Shown here: in pieces, positions 58,864-64,000 of the stretch
How the letters are laid out: each line of letters starts with the position of its first letter
How positions within the stretch are numbered: the stretch's first letter is position 1
Source of the DNA: Reticulascus tulasneorum
Lineage: Eukaryota > Ascomycota > Sordariomycetes > Glomerellales > Reticulascaceae
Length of the DNA stretch: 64,000 nucleotides
Reading direction: 5' to 3'
Assembly: GCA_001557505.1 (NCBI GenBank)
Contig: LSAX01000008.1
Location: forward strand, 806,001 to 870,000
The notes under the pieces: model-generated
Databases searched by the model: none
Told to the model about the DNA's origin: nothing
Seen by the model: the letters and a program-made list of their open reading frames with translations, nothing else
Position numbers and translations under genes: made by a program

Positions 58864-61386
58864 TGTTTATTGCCTTTGTCACGAATCCGATGGCTGGGGA
58901 TTGATTGCGCGTCTTTGGTGTTAACCCGATGAAGCCCAAAGTCGATGGTTGCCACGATCAGATATGAATATCAAGCTTCTCCCAACCAAAACAGGACAAA
59001 CCCTCGACAGATATGTAGTTTATTGAAGCGAATATGATGCGCCGGGACTGTCTTGAGTACGATCACGCTAGGAGTCGCGGGCGTTGAGACGGGCTGAGGT
59101 GTGAAATATGCCAAAGGCACAGGCCACCAACGAAGCGAATTTTCGGAGCGTTGGTGCAAATTTACCTCGTAATTTGGGCTGCGGGGTTGGGAGGCACAGA
59201 GCTAAATTAATTTAGGCGCCAAGAGTCCAGTGCTACACTACTAAGCTGCAAGCAGCATTAGAAACAAGTCCCCCAGTCACCGCGGCTCGAGGAAACACGC
59301 GACGCTGCCTATCAAATGGCAGAGTCTACAAGTGCCAAGTATCTAATGAACACTCTTATCTTGACTACGTAGCATTTATTTTGCCAGGTTTCTCTATCGC
59401 GTGTTTTAAGGTACCTAGGACGGATTAAGACTTGCTTCCACGAGTTTTTAGGCCATATCGTGTTCACGTGCCATCTGCCTCCGTGCTACCCAGCAACGTC
59501 AAGCTGTTACCATGGCATATAAAATTGATGGATACCACGAGTTCCTAATCTGCTAAAAAGATCAGCAATATGGTAGTTACTAGGCCACGTGATATGCAGA
59601 GAGTGGCACATATATCTAGTTTTTTTTTAGGTGATTTCGTGCACGAGGGACGCAAGCAACACATACGCAGACACATTTCTTCAAAAGTGACCATGGCAGC
59701 GTTAATAATTTTACTTTGATTTTGAGATAAGATTAGACCTAATTAGACGTTACTAGTTCACTGGAGATCATGATTGACTCGATATGACCGATACTCGCGG
59801 AGCTACGATATACGACCACGAGACTTACACAGAAGGTAGCACATGGCAACCTCCAATGCAAGGTCACCGGTTATTCTGGACTTGGCCAATTCACTGCATA
59901 TGATGAACCATCACAGTGCCTCCAATTTTACTCACAGAGTTCTGATCATCTTCTACAATATGCAGATTATCTCTAAGGATGCTTGCCAATCGCCCTGTTA
60001 CCTTGTGCCTAAGATCGAAAGTATATGTGGTGTACTCTTTCTACCTCCCTCTAAGTTATCTATCCTAAATATTAGCCTGCCGTGACTAAATCTTAGATGG
60101 TCTTTCATTCTTAGATTCTTATTCCCAACGATCAAAGATATCTAATATTAGGGGAACCTACCTTTGACTAGATATAAGCACTTCCTTAAGTTAGATCTGA
60201 TAGCTGAGTGGAGTATTCTATTCACAATGTATGGGTCCGAGGAGCTTCAAGCCTATATACGTAGCTTAAATGTTCTAAGTCATAATGGGAACCTTTTACT
60301 AAAGAGGATAAAACCGTAATGCTGGTTCAGTTTATCATTATCAGGTGTTCCATATCAAGAAGGAACGATGAATTATTTGCCATTTATATTCAGAGCTTCC
60401 CATATGTGATTTTTCGAAGCAGCTTCGAACTGACTCGGAGCAAGCACGTCACATTTCCAATTCAGCTAGGGGTCTTCCTTCTTCACTTGACAACTTCAAC
60501 CTTCATCGAGTTACTACTTCTTTTCTGATCCGACCATCGTAACAATTCGCAGTTTCTTCCTACATTTTATTTGTGAGGCAGCATCGAATAGATTTAGAAC
60601 AGAACACATCACAATTCGGCTAACAGTCCTCCGTCTTCACCTTATAACCTCCAACCTTCATCGAACCACTACCACTTTTTTGTTCAGCCACCGCATCAGT
60701 TTCACAATTTCTTCCTCCGATTGATTTGTGAGGCAGCTTCGAACTGACTTGAGAAAGAACACAACAGAATTCGGTTCGCAGTCCTCTTTCTTCACCTTCT
60801 AACCTCCAACCCTCATCGAACCCATACCACCTTTTTACTCAGCCGTCTCAACAGTTTTATAATTTCTTCTTACGTTTGATTTGCGAAACAGCTTCGAACT
60901 GACTTGAGAAAGAGCACATCAGAATTCGGTTAGCAGTCCTTCTTCTTCCTCTGAAAACTCCAAGCTTCATCGAACCACCGCCACTTTTGATTCAGCCATC
61001 GCAAAAGTTTCACAATTTCACATTTTCACAATTCCACAATTTCACATTGAAAATTGAAAACTGAATTCAAGTTGCTACTTGACAGTGGACAATTTCAATT
61101 ACGCAAGAACGTCTTGAGAGACATATTTGGAAGGGGCGATCTAATCATAGGCACTTCACGCGAACAAGGTAATTACTTTGACCCACCATCCCATCCAACT
61201 CACAATCCCATTTAACCTCCTTCAAATTAGATATTCCTCTGACACCTCAAGTTCTACTAAGTCACCTCTGTTAGATCGAAAGGTTCCCAAACCCACAGGC
61301 GCACGCCATTTTGAAAGAAGCCACCAAAGTCTACTAGACATCCGACTATTCCATCACCCCCAGCTAAAGAGGCTAATCAGGGAACT
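58864..61386. other. AT-rich intergenic region with tandem array
   Basis: 2.5 kb. From about 59350 to 60400 the sequence is rich in TA and short of long open frames, with wording such as CTAATATTAG, as seen in transposon relics altered by repeat-induced point mutation; this is an impression, not a measured index. From 60421 a tandem array runs to about 61045 (separate entry). The last 340 bases are the promoter side of the SRA-domain gene. Confidence 0.5.
60421..61045. repeat. Tandem array of about four 155-bp units
   Basis: Units begin with AGCTTCGAAC or a close variant at 60421, 60580, 60735 and 60890, giving periods of 159, 155 and 155. Shared landmarks in each unit include AATTCGGTTAGCAGTCCT, CTTCATCGAACCAC and GTTTCACAATTTCTTCC in variant forms. 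Units 3 and 4 are most alike, and unit 1 is the most diverged. The array ends in short CACAATTTCACA repeats. It lies 340-970 bases upstream of the SRA-domain gene and has no open frame of its own. Confidence 0.85.
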
Positions 61387-62532
61387 ATGGCAGAACCAAG
61401 TGCTAATATAGAGCTGCCCGATCTTGAAAGCGAAAGAATCTCAAATGCCGGGTACCTGAAATCTGAGCTTCGCTTTGTCATAGCCGTCCTCTTCGTAAGA
61501 GGCAAGCGGTCGGGGTCACGACCAGGCGAGGACCCAAAGAATGAAGACCTTCTTCATCGTCTCGAAATATTCTTCAACTGGCTTGATTACGTTGTCGAAG
61601 TCCCCGCTGACCTGAAAAGCACTATGGCCGGTCTGGAGTTTGTATTTTCCCCAACACATCTTAAAGGTCAACGATTTTTCAGTGAAAGCCACAAGCGTCG
61701 CGCCGAGATGCTTCACGAGAGATGGGCACCACTTTCGAACGATGGTCTTCTTGTGTCGGACGACGAAGGAGTGGAGAGCGAACCTGCGAAGGCAAAGGCA
61801 CAGGTACAGGGAACCACGAGCAAAAAGTCAGGCGTGATAACTGGAAAGATCTGCACGAGTACTATGGTCTTTCCTCCAGAGGACCACCGAATCTTTGGTC
61901 GTGGTGGGATTATGTTCGGGGTGATTGTCACCAAGGGAGATCAAGGAAATAAATCATATACCATCGATCCCAGATACAAAGCAGAACGGCGACCGGCAAA
62001 CGTTCTTGGACATAATTGGCATGATGTGGGAGACTGGTGGCCACGACAGGTTGCCGCAGTTTTCAACGGCGTACATGGAGAGCGTGTTGGGGGAATCGCC
62101 GGGAATACGCAACAGGGAACTTTCTCGATCGTCGTATCCGGGACATACCACGACCTGGACCGCGATGAGGGTGAAACGCTTTACTACTCTGGCTCAGGCA
62201 GCCACACTAACAATAAACCCGACTCTCTTCCGAAAAGAACCACGAAAACCAACTCCTTGGCGACATCACTTGCCTCTGGAAATCCTGTCCGAGTCCTTCG
62301 ATCAGCAATCAGTGGACGCCATACTACTACCTGGGCTCCTCGCGCCGGTATTCGATACGACGGCCTTTACCGCATCGTCAGCCTACGCAAAGCGAAAAAT
62401 GGGAATGGAGGGTTATACGAGCAATTCAAGCTTGAGCGACTACCCGGTCAGCGGGCTCTCGACGAGATCGCACGAACTGTACCTACCCTAGAGCAGGCGA
62501 TGTTGGCGGAGAAGCTGAAGGAGGGCTACTAA
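61387..62532 (+). CDS. SRA/YDG-domain protein (candidate methyl-cytosine reader)
   Basis: Single exon, 381 aa. The N-terminal 110 residues are helical and unrecognised. An acidic-basic linker follows (about 120-150). Residues 165-355 form an SAD/SRA (PF02182-like) domain: VFNGVHGERVGGIAG, TFSIVVSGTYHDLDRDEG, YYSGSGS, TKTNSLATSLASGNPVRVLR and APRAGIRYDGLYRI. Compared from memory with UHRF1, Tyr254, Asp258 (with a one-residue insertion) and Tyr267 match the base-flipping pocket that holds 5-methylcytosine. There is no RING, PHD, SET or nuclease domain, so this is a free-standing reader. It sits between a 155-bp tandem array and a 15-bp minisatellite. DNA binding and methyl preference are inferred from the family only. 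Confidence 0.9.
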   Translation: MAEPSANIELPDLESERISNAGYLKSELRFVIAVLFVRGKRSGSRPGEDPKNEDLLHRLEIFFNWLDYVVEVPADLKSTMAGLEFVFSPTHLKGQRFFSESHKRRAEMLHERWAPLSNDGLLVSDDEGVESEPAKAKAQVQGTTSKKSGVITGKICTSTMVFPPEDHRIFGRGGIMFGVIVTKGDQGNKSYTIDPRYKAERRPANVLGHNWHDVGDWWPRQVAAVFNGVHGERVGGIAGNTQQGTFSIVVSGTYHDLDRDEGETLYYSGSGSHTNNKPDSLPKRTTKTNSLATSLASGNPVRVLRSAISGRHTTTWAPRAGIRYDGLYRIVSLRKAKNGNGGLYEQFKLERLPGQRALDEIARTVPTLEQAMLAEKLKEGY

Positions 62533-62573
62533 GCGTTGGAAACTAGATGTTCCAATTTCATCATCGGTTCTCT

Positions 62574-62648
62574 ACACGCAATATCCGAACACGCGATATC
62601 CGAACACGCGATATCCGAACACGCGATATCCAAACACGCAATGTCTAT
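62574..62648. repeat. 15-bp minisatellite downstream of the SRA gene
   Basis: Five adjoining copies of a 15-mer close to ACACGCGATATCCGA, at 62574, 62589, 62604, 62619 and 62634. The second and third are identical and the others differ by one to several bases. Scattered ACGCGAT fragments continue to about 62690. It begins 41 bases after the SRA stop codon, so it probably lies in that gene's 3' UTR. Confidence 0.9.
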
Positions 62649-63549
62649 TCACGCGATAGTTCTCTACACACGCTGTCTATACACGCGATGGAAGGTAGTA
62701 GGAAGGTGGTTGGAAATCAGGAATAAGTAGTATTGATGATAAAGGAAGGGTCAGCCAGGGTTCTTTAGGTATAACATGGCTGGAGAGACTTCTACTCTTG
62801 GTTCATAAGGGGCCTCTAGCGGTGGCTGGAAAGGCTAGCAAGGCCCCTCGGCATTTTCACACACAACGCTCGGTATTACATTGATAGTTTTGCTTGCGCC
62901 CCGGTAGAAAGCACAGATTAAAAATTTCTCCGAATAAGCTTTTTCAAACTCTTTAAACCGAGGATACTGGTACCTAGGTGCTCGGTGGTAGAATGATAAG
63001 CTGTGTGAGGTGATGGTGGTTCTCGAAGGCGTGATGAAACAAGCTTTTGCAGGCTCCAGTCCGTCCCTCGCGGCGCAAGCCGAGTTTTTAAATTCAAGCA
63101 TCCCTAGTCCCGGTGGAACGGGGTCTGATGAACGCATTCCAGTAGGCGGAATTCTAAATCAAAAAAGGCATCCACAGCACAAAAAAACGCCATCAAATGC
63201 CGATGAGTGGTCAAGAATCTTGTTGCTATTTCCCTCGGGGTGGATTTGCTTGGATCTCATGATCCTGCGGGCTGCCATGCTTCTACCCTAAGACGTAATG
63301 AAGTGTGAAAATCGAGATCCCGCACGCCATTTGACCAGGACTCAAGGGTGCTGGAGCGCCATCACTGGCCAGGGACACCCCTGCGGCCAAGCCTCGCGGT
63401 GGAGGTGGAGGTGGCGTTGGAATGCCGTGAGGATTTCCCCCCCACAATTGGCTAAACCAAAAATGGCCCGCGATCGTGTAATGGATGACGACGATTATCC
63501 AACTTTCATGCCAAGCTGACGCCAGACATGACGATTGAGCTGCCTGATC

Positions 63550-63610
63550 AGCTTCTCCTCATCTGTTCTTCTACCTCTTCATTTCCTTCCTCCTTCTTCT
63601 TTTTCCCTTT
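63550..63610 (+). promoter_or_regulatory. Pyrimidine-rich promoter tract
   Basis: About 60 bases almost free of purines on the plus strand, ending roughly 50 bases before the ATG at 63662. Such CT tracts commonly precede the transcription start of strongly expressed filamentous-fungal genes. Confidence 0.45.
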
Positions 63611-63661
63611 GATTATTCCAGATTTTGCTGCTCCAAACATAGCGTGAAGTACGATATCAAA

Positions 63662-64000
63662 ATGCTCGACCCAAAGCAGTTCGCACAATTGATGGAGGTG
63701 ACTTCGACAGGCAGCCACGGCGGCCCGGTTGACCCCATCCCTACCATTGTCCGTACGTGCAATTCTCACGAGATCCTCTGCCCGCTGCTTCTTGCTGACA
63801 CTACCTAGCTACTCCGACTGATTACGAAGTTGCGACCAAGACTGGCTTCACCACGCTCTGGGTGGTCTTTGTCATCCTAGCCATCGCCTCTGCCGTGTTC
63901 ACTGGCCTGTCGTGGAAGATCCCCGTCTCACGACGCGTGTATCACGTCATTACGACCCTGGTCACCATCATCGCTGCGCTTTCCTACTTTGCCCTAGCCA
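63662..64000 (+). CDS. Opsin or opsin-related seven-helix protein, 5' part
   Basis: Exon 1 is 63662-63752. After a 56-base intron, exon 2 starts at 63809 and runs off the window. The join gives PIPTIVPTPTDYEVATKTGF. Seen so far: a soluble N-tail; first helix TTLWVVFVILAIASAVFTGL; loop SWKIPVSRRVYHV; and second helix ITTLVTIIAALSYFALA. This is the pattern of fungal microbial-type rhodopsins (NOP-1) and the opsin-related proteins (ORP, Yro2/Mrh1 type). The retinal-binding lysine in the last helix is beyond the window, so photoreceptor and non-photoreceptor types cannot be separated. The CT-rich promoter suggests strong expression, as for stress-induced ORPs. Confidence 0.85.

Larger units (their letters stand above)
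62533..63661. other. Intergenic region, about 1.1 kb
   Basis: Starts with the 15-bp minisatellite and ends with a strongly pyrimidine-rich (CT) tract at about 63550-63610 upstream of the opsin-type gene. Between them there are only short overlapping open frames that match no family. Confidence 0.5.

Noticed and set aside
62835..63137. 100-codon minus-strand frame downstream of the SRA gene
   Set aside because: No family resemblance, overlaps an equally long plus-strand frame, and no splice partners were seen.
1..64000. tRNA, rRNA, CRISPR array or intact transposon
   Set aside because: Scanning by eye for tRNA B-box-like and stem patterns, spaced repeats and transposase or reverse-transcriptase motifs found none; a tRNAscan or RepeatMasker run would be decisive.

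Overview
This 64 kb window comes from the nuclear genome of a filamentous ascomycete (Pezizomycotina). The evidence is short GT-AG introns of 48-85 bases with CTAAC/CTRAY-like branch points, and families typical of that group: a CFEM-domain Pth11-like receptor, a heme-thiolate peroxidase, a bZIP/DUF3425 regulator, an opsin-type receptor and a fungal STAND-type N-terminal domain. I cannot name the species. Exon joins were deduced by hand from splice signals and protein-family continuity. I checked reading phase and divisibility by three for every spliced model, but none has transcript support.

The left part (about 1.7-31.5 kb) is mainly housekeeping and is spaced widely. It holds a mitochondrial asparaginyl-tRNA synthetase, a microbial-type PARG-like protein, the COPII subunit SEC24 head-to-head with the cleavage/polyadenylation subunit CFT2, a small secreted cysteine-rich protein, a STAND-N-terminal-domain protein without a nucleotide-binding domain, linker histone H1, and a proline-rich NPF-motif protein. 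The flanking intergenic stretches are long (1-3.6 kb), and one holds a decayed membrane-protein gene.

The middle and right part (about 31.9-58.9 kb) reads as accessory genome. It holds an alpha/beta hydrolase, an acyl-CoA-ligase-like gene that stops before its C-terminal domain, a secreted GMC flavoenzyme, a small fungal-specific protein, an aminoglycoside-phosphotransferase-like pseudogene, the CFEM receptor, a secreted heme-thiolate peroxidase, a GPI-anchored S41-type protease homologue, two short-chain dehydrogenases, the bZIP regulator, a second cysteine-rich secreted protein and a polytopic membrane protein. Many products are secreted or membrane-bound, which suggests surface sensing and extracellular chemistry. 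No polyketide synthase, NRPS or terpene synthase backbone is visible, so I do not call a biosynthetic cluster.

The right end (59-64 kb) starts with an AT-rich tract and a roughly 155-bp tandem array. An SRA/YDG-domain gene (candidate methyl-cytosine reader) follows, with a 15-bp minisatellite directly downstream of its stop codon. The window ends inside an opsin or opsin-related gene.

The points most worth checking are the free-standing SRA gene between two tandem repeats, two stop-free 3n introns (histone H1 intron 4, and a GC-AG intron in a short-chain dehydrogenase), the two disabled enzyme genes, the STAND N-terminal protein without an NTPase, and the divergent PARG signature.
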